A model generated the notes under the pieces. It saw nothing but the letters and a program-made list of their open reading frames with translations, ran no database searches and was not told where the DNA came from. Shown in pieces: positions 53,009-61,285 of a stretch of DNA of 64,000 bases (its first letter is position 1; every line of letters begins with the position of its first letter). The DNA is from DASRIA01 sp963724065 (GTDB lineage: Bacteria; Actinomycetota; Thermoleophilia; Solirubrobacterales; JBBDJG01): the NCBI GenBank assembly GCA_963724065.1, contig CAVRTB010000002.1, forward strand, positions 1 through 64,000, given 5' to 3'. The position numbers and the translations under genes are program-made.

Positions 53009-53677
53009 CTATTGAGCGTTGCTTGCGCTGTAGAGCGCGAGCGTGCCGAGCGGTGTCCTCAATCGCCGCGTCTCCCGGGCGCCGTCCAGCCCTGCGTCCG
53101 TGAAGATCGCCGGGAGCGCGCCGCGCGCGTTGTCGGCGGTCACCTCGAAGCCGTCGAACGCCCTCACCGCGAGGAACGCGGCGGCCATCACGGGATCGCT
53201 CGCCCTCCCCCAGTCCGCGACGTGCAGCGTTCCCCCCGGCCTGAGCACGCGCCGCACCTCCGCCGCGCTGCGGCGCTTGTCAGGGCCCGTCAGGTGGTGG
53301 AAGAACAGGGTCGAGAGCACCACGTCGAACGTGCCCGTCGCGAACGGCAGCTCCGTGGAGAACCCCTCCACGAACGCGACGTCGCACCGCGCACCGGCGG
53401 CCTTGCGCCGACCCCGGGCCAACACCTCCGGGTCCGCGTCGAGCCCGGTCACCACGGCCCCCGGCGCGCGGCGCTTCAGCTCGATCGCGAGCGTGCCGGT
53501 GCCCGCGCCCAGATCGAGAACCGATTGACCGGCGGCCACGTCGGCCTGGTCGAGCAGCAGGCGCTTGGCGGCGCGCTCCCGCGCGCTGACCCTCACGACG
53601 CCGTCGAAGAGCGGCGTGAGCGCCTTCCACCGCAGCGCCGGCAGGTAGGCGCGCTGGTCTGCACCGTGCCCGGTCAT
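53009..53677 (-). CDS. SAM-dependent methyltransferase, coupled to copper operon
   Basis: This is 222 residues. The ATG at 53677 lies 2 nt after the csoR TGA (a TTG at 53683 overlaps it). VLDLGAGTGTLAIELKRRAPGAVVTGLDADPEVL is motif I. FDVVLSTLFFHHLTGPDKRRSAAEVRRVLRPGGTLHVADWG is motifs II-III, of the UbiE/arsenite-methyltransferase-like type. Three Cys for metalloid binding are not present. It is last in the operon with CsoR. Its link to copper stress is suggested by position only. Confidence 0.82.
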   Translation of the reverse strand: MTGHGADQRAYLPALRWKALTPLFDGVVRVSARERAAKRLLLDQADVAAGQSVLDLGAGTGTLAIELKRRAPGAVVTGLDADPEVLARGRRKAAGARCDVAFVEGFSTELPFATGTFDVVLSTLFFHHLTGPDKRRSAAEVRRVLRPGGTLHVADWGRASDPVMAAAFLAVRAFDGFEVTADNARGALPAIFTDAGLDGARETRRLRTPLGTLALYSASNAQ

Positions 53678-53679
53678 CG

Positions 53680-53979
53680 TCAACGGTTGACGAGGCGCCC
53701 GACCGCGCTCATCAGCTCGTCGGCCTGAGCGCCCGGCTGCGCGGGCGTCGGCGCATGGCCCTTGCCGGCCAAGCAGTGGCGGACATGCTCGTCGAGCAGT
53801 CCCAGCGCGATCTTGTCGAGCGCCGCCTGCGCCGCGCTGATCTGGGTCACCACGTCGATGCAGTAACGGTCCTCCTCGACCATCCGCTCGATGCCCCGCA
53901 CCTGACCCTCGACGCGGCGCAGCCGCTTCAGCAGTTGGTCCTTCGACGCGGTGTATCCGCGTGTCCCTGCCTCAGCCAT
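53680..53979 (-). CDS. csoR: CsoR-type copper-sensing repressor
   Basis: This is 99 residues from ATG 53979, preceded by AAGGAGG. QLLKRLRRVEGQVRGIERMVEEDRYCIDVVTQISAAQAALDKIALGLLDEHVRHCL shows the four-helix fold. The W-X-Y-Z fingerprint is present: Cys in YCIDV, His and Cys in EHVRHC. It overlaps the DUF4396 gene stop by 8 nt. Cu(I) binding would release it from the palindromic site inside the operon promoter at 55679-55707. Confidence 0.9.
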   Translation of the reverse strand: MAEAGTRGYTASKDQLLKRLRRVEGQVRGIERMVEEDRYCIDVVTQISAAQAALDKIALGLLDEHVRHCLAGKGHAPTPAQPGAQADELMSAVGRLVNR

Positions 53980-55342
53980 GGTTTCCTCCTTCGGTTGGGT
54001 GGCTACCCGGTTCGCTGTTGCCACTGCTCGAGACCTCGTGGGTGAAGGCGGCCGTGTGGACCTCGCCCTCGTGCTTGAACTGGAGGAACAGGCGGTAGCG
54101 CCCGGCGGTGGGGAACTGCGTCGCAAACGCGACCGGGTCGCTGCCCTCGTCGTGTCCGGCGGGATGGACGTGCAGGTAGGCGAGGTCGCCCTCGCGCAGC
54201 GCCACCAGGTGACCACCCGCACCGAGGTACTGCTCGACGGGCACCGGCTTGCCCGCGCGGGTCACGGTGAACCGCAGGTCGGCCTCCCGGCCGGCGCCGC
54301 TGCCGCCCTCCATGCGTACTTCGTACCCGTCGGGCGTACGGGCGCTGTCTGCGGCGGCCGGCAGGTCCTGCCACTCGATGGGCCCGTCCACCGCGACGTC
54401 GGCAGCCAGCGTCCGCGCCTCGCCCTCGCGCTTGAAGTCCGCAAAGACCCGGTAGCTGCCCGCTTCGCGGATGCGCAGCGGGGTGCGCCACGTACCGGAG
54501 GAGTCCATTCGCGGATGCAGGTGCTGGAAGCCCGTCATGTCGCGGCGGGCGATGATCAGGTGCATGCGCTTGTCGTGCTCGACCTCGAAGTCGCGCACGG
54601 CCCGTCCGTCGGAGTCGAGGATGCGGAATGCAAGCTCATCCTCGCGGCCGCGCGGATACTCGTGCGTGGCGAGCGCGAGCGTCATGCCGGCCGTGCTCAC
54701 CGCAAGCCCGCGGACCGGGTCCGCGGCCGTCGCGCGATGCTCGGCGCCCGCCATGTCGTCACCGTTGATCGCCTCGGCGGTCAGCACGACCGTCCCGAAG
54801 ACAGCCGCCGCGGCAGCCACGATCGCGACTACGCGCGTCGGGGGGCCGCCGTGGATTCCCGTCTTGTGCACGGCGACGTGCCCCTTGCCGCGCGCGATCA
54901 GCCAGCGGTTCACGGGAAGCGCGAACGCACCGGCGATCACGAGCGCGACAGAGAGGCTGCCCCAGAAGAGCAACGAGGCGACGCCGGCGTCCATCGCGCC
55001 GGGGATCACAACCAGGATCGCGTTGTCCACGATCTCCATCGTCGCGATGCTGAGGGTGTCGGATGCAAGCGCGATCGGGATCACGGCACCGAGCGCCAGA
55101 CCGGCACGCAGCAGTGGCAGGCTCGTCAGCGCGTAACCGAATAGGAATGCAAGCGCAACGGCAAGCGCGATCGTCCCGAGGTTGGAGAAGCCCAACGCCG
55201 TTCCGATCACCACACCCGTGATCTCGCCGATCGCGCAGCCCGTGAGGCAGTGCAGCGTGGCGCTCATCGCAACGCCGGTCAACTCGCTGCCCGACGTCGG
55301 CATCTCGTGGTGGTGCTCGTGACTGTGTGCGGTCGCCTCCAT
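53972..55342 (-). CDS. DUF4396 membrane protein with C-terminal extracytoplasmic domain
   Basis: This is 456 residues from ATG 55342. The His-rich opening HSHEHHHEMPTSGSE may bind metal. SATLHCLTGCAIGEITGVVIGTALGF is the DUF4396 core with a Cys pair (HCLTGC), and six membrane helices lie in the first 200 residues. After about residue 215 a soluble C-terminal region follows (VFADFKREGEARTLAADVAVDGPIEW, QYLGAGGHLVALREGDLAYLHVHP) with repeats resembling YtkA-like/Cu-binding beta domains. The fusion of the transporter-like core and a beta domain in a CsoR operon points to copper export or buffering. Confidence 0.75.
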   Translation of the reverse strand: MEATAHSHEHHHEMPTSGSELTGVAMSATLHCLTGCAIGEITGVVIGTALGFSNLGTIALAVALAFLFGYALTSLPLLRAGLALGAVIPIALASDTLSIATMEIVDNAILVVIPGAMDAGVASLLFWGSLSVALVIAGAFALPVNRWLIARGKGHVAVHKTGIHGGPPTRVVAIVAAAAAVFGTVVLTAEAINGDDMAGAEHRATAADPVRGLAVSTAGMTLALATHEYPRGREDELAFRILDSDGRAVRDFEVEHDKRMHLIIARRDMTGFQHLHPRMDSSGTWRTPLRIREAGSYRVFADFKREGEARTLAADVAVDGPIEWQDLPAAADSARTPDGYEVRMEGGSGAGREADLRFTVTRAGKPVPVEQYLGAGGHLVALREGDLAYLHVHPAGHDEGSDPVAFATQFPTAGRYRLFLQFKHEGEVHTAAFTHEVSSSGNSEPGSHPTEGGNHG

Positions 55343-55344
55343 CG

Positions 55345-55629
55345 TTAGAAAGCCTCGCCGCGGCTCGGCGACAGCACTTCCGAGGAAGCCGGGTGCGGTG
55401 CGAGGTGGCCGAGCACGCCGGTCGCGATTGCCGCCACGACCGCGATGATCGCCAGCACGCTTGATCCGAAGCCGGTGAGCAGCAACGCCAGCGCCCCGGT
55501 GAGTGAGAGCGCGGCCAAACCGACGACCGAGACCATCCACACGGTCGTCCAATCGGCGACGCGAAAGGCCGGCCGTGCCGTAGCGCCGGACAGGATTCGC
55601 CTTGGTGCCTGGGCTGCCTCAGTAGCCAT
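55345..55629 (-). CDS. Small two-helix membrane protein of the copper operon
   Basis: This is 94 residues with AGGAGGAGG upstream of the ATG at 55629. Two hydrophobic helices, VWMVSVVGLAALSLTGALALLLTGF and SSVLAIIAVVAAIATGVLGHLAPHP, are joined closely. It is first gene after the CsoR-controlled promoter, 2 nt before the DUF4396 gene. No metal-binding motif is visible. Function unknown. Confidence 0.65.
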   Translation of the reverse strand: MATEAAQAPRRILSGATARPAFRVADWTTVWMVSVVGLAALSLTGALALLLTGFGSSVLAIIAVVAAIATGVLGHLAPHPASSEVLSPSRGEAF

Positions 55630-55678
55630 TGTGATCCTCCTCCTGTGATGCTCCTGGGGGGTATCTTTCTCTCGCCGC

Positions 55679-55707
55679 AGAGTAGACACCCCTAGGGGGT
55701 ATGTCAA
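55679..55707 (-). promoter_or_regulatory. Copper-operon promoter with CsoR operator in the spacer
   Basis: On the minus strand TTGACA (55702-55707), a 17-bp spacer and TACTCT (55679-55684) form a good promoter. The spacer contains CCCCTAGGGG (55689-55698), the GC-rich palindrome with flanking A and T typical of CsoR sites (TACCCCCTAGGGGTGT). A second half-site TGGGGGGTAT is at 55655-55664. Repressor binding between -35 and -10 fits classical repression. Confidence 0.85.
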
Positions 55708-55776
55708 GGCCTGCGATCGTTGTGTGACCAGGTTCACTTGGACTTGCGCTCAACGGGACGCCGCTACGATCGATCC

Positions 55777-56328
55777 GTGCCCGACCGTCTCTACTTCACC
55801 GACTCCGACGAGGCCAACGCGCTGATCGCGTCCGACCCGATGGCGCTGCTCGTCGGCTTCGCGCTCGACCAGCAGGTCCCGGTGCAGAAGGCGTTCGGCG
55901 GCCCGCTCGAGCTGCGCGCGCGCCTCGGCGCGATCGACGCGGCGACGCTCGCGTCGGCGGACCTCGAGCCGGTGTTCCGCGCCAAGCCGGCGCTCCACCG
56001 CTACCCCGGGGCGATGGCGGGGCGCGTGCACGACCTCGCCGTGCACATCCGCGATCACTACGGCGGCGATGCAGCCCGCGTGTGGACGGACGCCGCGGAT
56101 GCAGACACGCTGCGCGCCAACCTCGCAGCCCTTCCCGGATTCGGGGAGATGAAGGTCAAGGCGCTTGGCGCCGTGCTCGCCAAGCGGTTCGGCATCGCGG
56201 CCGCCGGCGATCTCGTTCCGTGGCATCCTACGCTCGGCGACGTCGACTCCTCGCAGGCGCTGCTCGACTACCAGGCGGCCAAGCGCGCCCACAAGGCCGA
56301 GTGGTCGAAGGCCGCGGCGCGCTCGTAG
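55777..56328 (+). CDS. HhH-GPD type base-excision DNA repair protein
   Basis: This is 183 residues from GTG 55777. LIASDPMALLVGFALDQQVPVQKAFGGPLELRARLG is the N-terminal helical part. LAALPGFGEMKVKALGAVLAKRFGIAAAGDLVPWHPTLGDVD carries the helix-hairpin-helix (LPGFGEMKVKAL) followed by the Gly/Pro-rich loop and the Asp in GDVDS. No iron-sulfur Cys cluster is seen. It resembles actinobacterial HhH-GPD proteins of unknown lesion specificity; alkylated bases or uracil are likely targets. Confidence 0.85.
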   Translation: MPDRLYFTDSDEANALIASDPMALLVGFALDQQVPVQKAFGGPLELRARLGAIDAATLASADLEPVFRAKPALHRYPGAMAGRVHDLAVHIRDHYGGDAARVWTDAADADTLRANLAALPGFGEMKVKALGAVLAKRFGIAAAGDLVPWHPTLGDVDSSQALLDYQAAKRAHKAEWSKAAARS

Positions 56329-56416
56329 CGATCGCCACAGGCGATGAGTTCAGCGCCGCCCCCCGGTCTACGTTTTGACGACTCCGAATGCGAGCAACAC
56401 GAAAGGCATCGACTAC

Positions 56417-57892
56417 GTGACTGTTGACACGACAAGGGAGCGCTCGCGCTGGCTGGCGCTGTACGTGCTCTGCGGCGGGATGCTGATGATCGTCCTCGAT
56501 TCCACGATCGTGAACGTCGCCCTGCCCTCGATCCAGGACGATCTCGGCTTCTCCCAGAGCAACCTCGCGTGGGTCGTGAACGCGTACCTGATCGCGTTCG
56601 GCGGGCTGCTGCTGCTCGCCGGGCGCATCGGCGACCTGGTCGGGCAGCGGCGCGTCTTCCTGATCGGCCTGGCCGTGTTCACCGCCGCCTCGGCGCTGTG
56701 CGCGGTGGCCCAGAGCCAGAGCATGCTGATCGGCGCGCGCTTCCTCCAAGGCGGCGGCGGCGCGGTCGCCTCGGCCGTGATCCTCGGGATGATCGTGACG
56801 ATGTTCCCCGAGCCGCGGGAGCAGGCAAAGGCAATCGGCGTCTACAGCTTCGTCGCATCGGCCGGCGCCTCGATCGGCCTGCTCGCCGGCGGCATCCTGA
56901 CGGAGGCGATCAACTGGCACTGGATCTTCCTGATCAACCTGCCGCTCGGCGTCGCGACCGCATTCGGAGCCCTGCGACTGGTCGAGGATCGCGCGGGCAT
57001 CGGCGTCAAGGAGGGCGCCGACGTCCCCGGCGCCGTGCTCCTCACCAGCGGGCTGATGCTCGGCGTGTACACGTTGCTCGAGGCCGGCGAGCAGGGCTGG
57101 GGCTCGGCCCAGACGCTCGGGCTCGGCGCCGTCTCGGTCGCGCTGCTGAGCGCGTTCGTCGCGCGCCAGGCGCGCATCAGCAACCCGCTGATGCCACTTC
57201 GTCTTTTCCGCTCGCGCAACGTCACCGGGGCGAACGCGGTGATGGGACTGCTCGTCGTCGGGTTCTTCGGGATGTTCTTCCTCGGTGCGCTCTACCTCCA
57301 GGGGATACTCGGCTACAGCCCGCTCGAGGTCGGCCTCGCGTTCCTGCCCTCGTGCCTCGTGATGGGAACTCTGTCGCTCGGCTACGCGGAACGTCTGATC
57401 ATGGGCGTCGGCGCGCGCGCCGCGCTGATCGCGGGACTCGTGGCCGGCGGCGCCGGGCTGCTGCTGTTTGCCCGGGCGCCGGTGGATGCGACCTACTTGA
57501 TCGACGTCGCGCCGGTGATGGTCCTGCTCGGCGTGGGCGCCGGCCTCGCCTTTCCCGCACTGATGACGCTCGCGATGTCGGGCGCGACGCCGCGCGACTC
57601 GGGACTCGCCTCGGGCTTCGTCAACACCACCGTGCAGGTGAGCGGCGCAATCGGGCTCGCGGTGCTCGCGACACTCGCGACCGAGCGCACGGACGCGTTG
57701 CGCGCCGACGGCGTCGCGCGCGACGCGGCGCTCAACTCCGGCTACCACCTCGCGTTCCTGCTCGGGGCGGGGTTGATGGCGGTCGCGGTGCTGGTGGCGG
57801 TCACCGTGGTGCGCTCGCAGGCCCCCGCGACGGCCGCGCACGGCGACGTCGCTGAGGCCGGCCGCGAGCCGGCCTACGCCGAAGCCGCGTAG
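56417..57892 (+). CDS. DHA2-family MFS drug transporter (14 helices)
   Basis: This is 491 residues from GTG 56417 (TTG 56375 gives 14 more residues). RSRWLALYVLCGGMLMIVLDSTIVNVALPSI is the typical DHA2/EmrB-QacA opening with the conserved LDSTIVNVALP motif. LLAGRIGDLVGQRRVF is motif A, and GLLAGGILTEAINWHWIFLINLPLG is motif C. Fourteen hydrophobic segments follow. It probably exports drugs or toxic compounds by proton antiport. No regulator is adjacent. Confidence 0.9.
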   Translation: MTVDTTRERSRWLALYVLCGGMLMIVLDSTIVNVALPSIQDDLGFSQSNLAWVVNAYLIAFGGLLLLAGRIGDLVGQRRVFLIGLAVFTAASALCAVAQSQSMLIGARFLQGGGGAVASAVILGMIVTMFPEPREQAKAIGVYSFVASAGASIGLLAGGILTEAINWHWIFLINLPLGVATAFGALRLVEDRAGIGVKEGADVPGAVLLTSGLMLGVYTLLEAGEQGWGSAQTLGLGAVSVALLSAFVARQARISNPLMPLRLFRSRNVTGANAVMGLLVVGFFGMFFLGALYLQGILGYSPLEVGLAFLPSCLVMGTLSLGYAERLIMGVGARAALIAGLVAGGAGLLLFARAPVDATYLIDVAPVMVLLGVGAGLAFPALMTLAMSGATPRDSGLASGFVNTTVQVSGAIGLAVLATLATERTDALRADGVARDAALNSGYHLAFLLGAGLMAVAVLVAVTVVRSQAPATAAHGDVAEAGREPAYAEAA

Positions 57893-57905
57893 GGCTGTCG
57901 CGGGC

Positions 57906-59156
57906 TCAGCGGGCGAGCTCCGCGAGGCGGCGGTGAGCGAGCGCGACAGCCATCGCGCCCTCGCCGACCGCGCCGGCGACACGCTTGGTCGACCCGTGCC
58001 GCACGTCGCCCGCGGCGAACACTCCCGGGCGGCTCGTCTCGAGCGCGAGCGGGTCGCGGTCGAGCGGCCAGCCTGGCGGGCGTCTGCCCTGCTCGAGCAG
58101 GTCGGGGCCGGTGAGGATGTATCCCGCCGGGTCGAGGGCGACCCCCGAGCCGGCCGCCCAGCCGGTCCGCGGCTGGCCTCCGATGCAGATGAACAGCGCG
58201 GTCGCGGGCAGCCGCTCCGCGCCGTCCGGGCCCTCGACCGTCACCGCGTCCAGCTCGGTGCCGGCGTGCAGCCCGCGCACCTGCGTCCCGTAGCGCACGT
58301 CGATCAGCGGGTGCCGCTCGATCCGCTCGACGAGGTACGCGGACATCGTCTTGGCGAGCCGGTCGCCACGGACGAGCATCTTCACGCGCGCGCCGGCGTT
58401 GGCGAGGTTCAGGACCGCCTGGCCCGCCGAGTTGCCGGCGCCCACCACGAGCACGTCGTCCCCTCCGCACTGCAATGCCTCGCTGCGACCCGCGCCGTAG
58501 TAGACCCCGCGACCGAGCAACGGGTCGAGGCCGTCGACCTCCAGCCGGCGCCAGTCCATCCCGGGCGAGGCCACGACGATCGGCGCGGTCACCTCGTACC
58601 CGCCGTCGACGGCGAGCCGGTGGTTGCTGTCGGACAAGGGGTCGTCCCCGACGACGCCGCGAAAGATCAGCTCCGCGCCGAAGCGCTCGGCCTGGCGACC
58701 CGCGAGGCGGGCGAGCTCCGCGCCGCCGATGCCCTGCGGGAAGCCGAAGAAGTTCTCGATCATCGATGTATGGCCGGCCTGCCCACCCGGCAGGTCGCGC
58801 TCCAGCAGGACCGTCGCCAACCCGTCCGAGGCGGCATACACGGCAGCCGCGAGGCCGGCCGGGCCGGCGCCGACGATCGCGATGTCGTACTCGGCCCGCG
58901 ACGGCGCCGACAGCATCCCCCACAGCTCGTGGAGCCGCTCGACCGTGACGCCCGCGTGGGCCTCACCCTGATCGATCAGCACGGGCAGGTCCGCGCCCAC
59001 CGCGCCGACGCGCTCGAGCAGGCCGTCCGCGGCCGCCGACCCGGCCTCGTGCCACTCGAACGGCTGGGCCGAGCGGGTCAGGAAGTCGCGTACACGATGG
59101 TGCTCCGGATCGAGCCTGCGGCCGACGACGTGCACGTCTTCACGGACCGGGCTCAC
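57906..59156 (-). CDS. Thioredoxin-reductase-like flavoprotein without the CxxC pair
   Basis: This is 416 residues from GTG 59156. The first 100 residues (EDVHVVGRRLDPEHHRVRDFLTRSAQPFEWHE) resemble a glutaredoxin-like domain lacking its Cys pair. The TrxR core follows, with DIAIVGAGPAGLAAAVYAASDG, GGQAGHTSMIENFFGFP, VLVVGAGNSAGQAVLNLANAGARVKML and VFAAGDVRHGSTKRVAGAVGEGAMA. In the place of the redox CxxC (as in CATCD) it reads YYGAGRSEALQC. It therefore cannot reduce thioredoxin classically and may pass electrons to another acceptor or be a ferredoxin-NADP reductase-like enzyme. Confidence 0.85.
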   Translation of the reverse strand: MSPVREDVHVVGRRLDPEHHRVRDFLTRSAQPFEWHEAGSAAADGLLERVGAVGADLPVLIDQGEAHAGVTVERLHELWGMLSAPSRAEYDIAIVGAGPAGLAAAVYAASDGLATVLLERDLPGGQAGHTSMIENFFGFPQGIGGAELARLAGRQAERFGAELIFRGVVGDDPLSDSNHRLAVDGGYEVTAPIVVASPGMDWRRLEVDGLDPLLGRGVYYGAGRSEALQCGGDDVLVVGAGNSAGQAVLNLANAGARVKMLVRGDRLAKTMSAYLVERIERHPLIDVRYGTQVRGLHAGTELDAVTVEGPDGAERLPATALFICIGGQPRTGWAAGSGVALDPAGYILTGPDLLEQGRRPPGWPLDRDPLALETSRPGVFAAGDVRHGSTKRVAGAVGEGAMAVALAHRRLAELAR

Positions 59157-59196
59157 ACCGCCGGAGCTTAAGGGGCGGGCGGGGGCGAATCCATGC

Positions 59197-59242
59197 TCGC
59201 TGAAGACTTTGCTACCCGATGGGGTCATCAAGGCTTCAGCGA
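59197..59242. repeat. 46-bp palindromic repeat R2, copy B
   Basis: The outer arms TCGCTGAAG (59197-59205) and CTTCAGCGA (59234-59242) and the 28-nt loop length equal those of copy A in dnaE2; 39 of 46 bases match. It lies between the thioredoxin-reductase-like start and the AbiEi/DUF559 gene, 18 bp before ATG 59261. The inner palindrome is only partly kept here. Confidence 0.85.
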
Positions 59243-59260
59243 ACGTCGGCGGGTGTCTGG

Positions 59261-60125
59261 ATGCTCTCGCGGTCGCAGCACGGGGTGGTGACGCGGCAGC
59301 AGCTCTTGGCCCTCGGGTACAGCGCGCGGATGATCGACGACAGGATCCGCGGCGCTCGCCTGCATCCCGTCGCGCGCGGCGTCTATGCGATTGGGCGCCC
59401 GCAGCTCACCATGCACGGCCGGTGGATGGCCGCCGTCCTGAGCTGCGGCTCCGCCGCCGTCCTGAGTCATGAGAGCGCCGCCGCGCTGTGGGGGATCCGG
59501 CCGCCGACGGCACGGATCGACGTGTCCGTGCCCGCTACCGTGGCGCGGCGGCGGCCCGGCATCGTCGTGCGGCGTCGGGCCGCGCTGGAGAAGGATGACG
59601 TCGGCCGGCGATGCGGCATCCCCGTGACGAGTCCTGCCTGCACACTCGTCGACATCGCCGCCGTCCTGGACCGCGATCGGATCGAGGGCGCGGTGAACCA
59701 GGCGGACAAGCTCGACCTCATCCATCCGGAGCAGTTGCGGTCCGCGATCTCGGGGATGACCCGGCGGCCCGGGCTGAGGGTCCTGCGGGAAGCTGCTCGA
59801 TCGCGCAACCTTCACGCTCACCGACTCCGAGCTCGAGCGGCGCTTCCTGCCGGTCGCCCGGGCCGCGGGCCTCTCCACCCCCGAGACCGGCCGCTACATC
59901 GGCGGCGTGCGGACCGACTTCTACTGGCCAGACCTCGGCCTGGTCGTCGAAACCGACGGGCTGCGGTACCACCGCACCCCGGCGCAGCAGGCGAAGGACC
60001 GCCGCCGCGACCAAGCCCACACGGCGGCCGGCCTCACGCCGCTGCGGTTCACCCATGGGCAGATCGCGTTCGAGCCCGCCTACGTGCGGGCGACGCTCGA
60101 GGAGGTCGCGCGCCGACTCAGCTAG
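59261..60125 (+). CDS. AbiEi-like N-terminal / DUF559 nuclease-like protein (frameshifted)
   Basis: From ATG 59261, the first frame gives RSQHGVVTRQQLLALGYSARMIDDRIRGARLHPVARGVYAIG (AbiEi antitoxin-type winged helix). HESAAALWGI and GIPVTSPACTLVDIAAVLDRDRIEGAVNQADKLDL follow. Near 59785-59793 the frame slips by one base, after which LLDRATFTLTDSELERRFLPVARAAGL and DFYWPDLGLVVETDGLRYHRTPAQQAKDRRRD follow. That last piece has the DUF559/Vsr-like D...ExDG..H pattern. Removing one G would restore LRELLDRATF. It is either a pseudogene or a sequence error. It ends by overlapping the convergent TetR stop. Confidence 0.7.
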
Positions 60126-60699
60126 CGGCGGCGCTCGCCACGAGCGTCTCGAGCTCGCCGGCGACGCGCTCGAGCGGCGCGCTCGAGCGCTCCGCGCGCG
60201 ACAGCACGATCGCCCCTTCGATCGCGGCGATCGCGAGCGTCGCCAGCGAGGCGGCGCGCACCGGGGCGACGCCCCGCTGTGCGAACGCGCCGGTGAGAAG
60301 CTCCTCCCAGCGGCGGAAGGCGGCGCCGGCCGCGTCGCGCGCGCCCGGGGTGCGCTCTCCCTCGAGGGTGGCCGAGACGACCGGGCAACCCGAGGTGAAG
60401 TCGCTGCGCTCGAGGATGTCGCGCCAGAGCGCCGCGAAGGCGCGGATCGCGGCGACCGGGTCCTCCTGGGCGAGCCCCGCCGCGAGACCGCCGGCGATGA
60501 AGTCGCCGGCGTAGCGGGTCGCCTCCTCGGCGAGCTGGGCCTTGCCGCCCGGGAAGTGGTGGTAGATCGAGCCACGCGGCGCCTCGCTGTGGGCGAGCAC
60601 GTCCGAGAACGACGTGCCGTGCACCCCTCGCTCGCGGAACAGGATCGCGGCACTCTGGATCATCCGCTCGCGTGGATCGATCTGTGACGAGGTACTCAT
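60118..60699 (-). CDS. TetR family regulator (LmrA/YxaF type)
   Basis: This is 193 residues. The HTH is RERMIQSAAILFRERGVHGTSFSDVLAHSEAPRGSIYHHFPGGKAQL, with recognition helix PRGSIYHHF, as in LmrA/YxaF-like regulators. DFTSGCPVVSATLEGERTPGARDAAGAAFRRWEELL is the typical C-terminal ligand-domain phrase. It is divergent from the tautomerase gene, with the TATGA-N6-TCATA operator between them, and probably represses both. Confidence 0.9.
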   Translation of the reverse strand: MSTSSQIDPRERMIQSAAILFRERGVHGTSFSDVLAHSEAPRGSIYHHFPGGKAQLAEEATRYAGDFIAGGLAAGLAQEDPVAAIRAFAALWRDILERSDFTSGCPVVSATLEGERTPGARDAAGAAFRRWEELLTGAFAQRGVAPVRAASLATLAIAAIEGAIVLSRAERSSAPLERVAGELETLVASAAAS

Positions 60700-60718
60700 A
60701 CGCTCGTCATCCTAGCCT

Positions 60719-60734
60719 TATGATGCGCGTCATA
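60719..60734. promoter_or_regulatory. Operator between TetR and tautomerase genes
   Basis: TATGATGCGCGTCATA has arms TATGA/TCATA and a central GCGC, so pairing fails at only one position pair. It lies 20 bp from the TetR start and 30 bp from the tautomerase start and overlaps the -10-like TTATGA region. Confidence 0.65.
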
Positions 60735-60763
60735 CAGCGTCACACCGACCGAGGGAGGCCGCT

Positions 60764-61228
60764 TTGCCGATTTTCGAACTCACCTACCCGAAGGGCGCAC
60801 TCGAGCCCGGCGCCCGCGCCCAGCTCCTCGAGGACCTGACCACCGCGCTGCTGCGTGCCGAGCGAGCGCCGGACACGGAGTTCTTCCGCAACGTGACGTG
60901 GTCCTACGTGCACGAGCTGCCGGCCGACTCGGTGCTCGCCGCGGGGCGGCCCGTCGACAAGCCGACCTTCAAGGTCGACGTGACGACGCCCCAGGGCGCG
61001 CTGTCGGACCGCCGCCGCGAGGAGCTCGCCGATGCGGCCACGCGCCTGATCCGCGAGGCGGCCGGGATTCCCGACGAGGAGGCTCTGCGGGTCTGGGTGC
61101 TGATGCACGAGGTCGCGGAGGGCAGCTGGGGCGCCGGCGGCCACGTGGTCCGCTTCGAGCAGCTGCGCGAGGCGGCGAAGGCGGAGCGCGACAAGCACGA
61201 GGCGAACGCCGTTCCGGCGGGCGCCTGA
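60764..61228 (+). CDS. Tautomerase superfamily protein (fused 4-OT-like dimer)
   Basis: This is 154 residues with a TTG start after GGGAGG. After removal of Met the N-terminal Pro (MPIFELTYPKG) can act as the catalytic base. The length of about 150 indicates two fused beta-alpha-beta units: the first with PGARAQLLEDLTTALLRAERAP and the second with PTFKVDVTTPQGALSDRRREELADAATRLIREAAG. Substrates may include unsaturated or halogenated acids. TetR control suggests detoxification of an exogenous compound. Confidence 0.8.
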   Translation: MPIFELTYPKGALEPGARAQLLEDLTTALLRAERAPDTEFFRNVTWSYVHELPADSVLAAGRPVDKPTFKVDVTTPQGALSDRRREELADAATRLIREAAGIPDEEALRVWVLMHEVAEGSWGAGGHVVRFEQLREAAKAERDKHEANAVPAGA

Positions 61229-61285
61229 GGTACACGCGCCTTCGAGTCGTGTGACCTCACGTTTCGTGCCGGGAGGGCGTTCAAC

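Noticed and set aside
56228..57982. 584-codon minus-strand frame antisense to the DHA2 transporter
   Set aside because: Rich in His, Arg, Gln and Glu, a mirror of the transporter codons; no domain or ribosome site.
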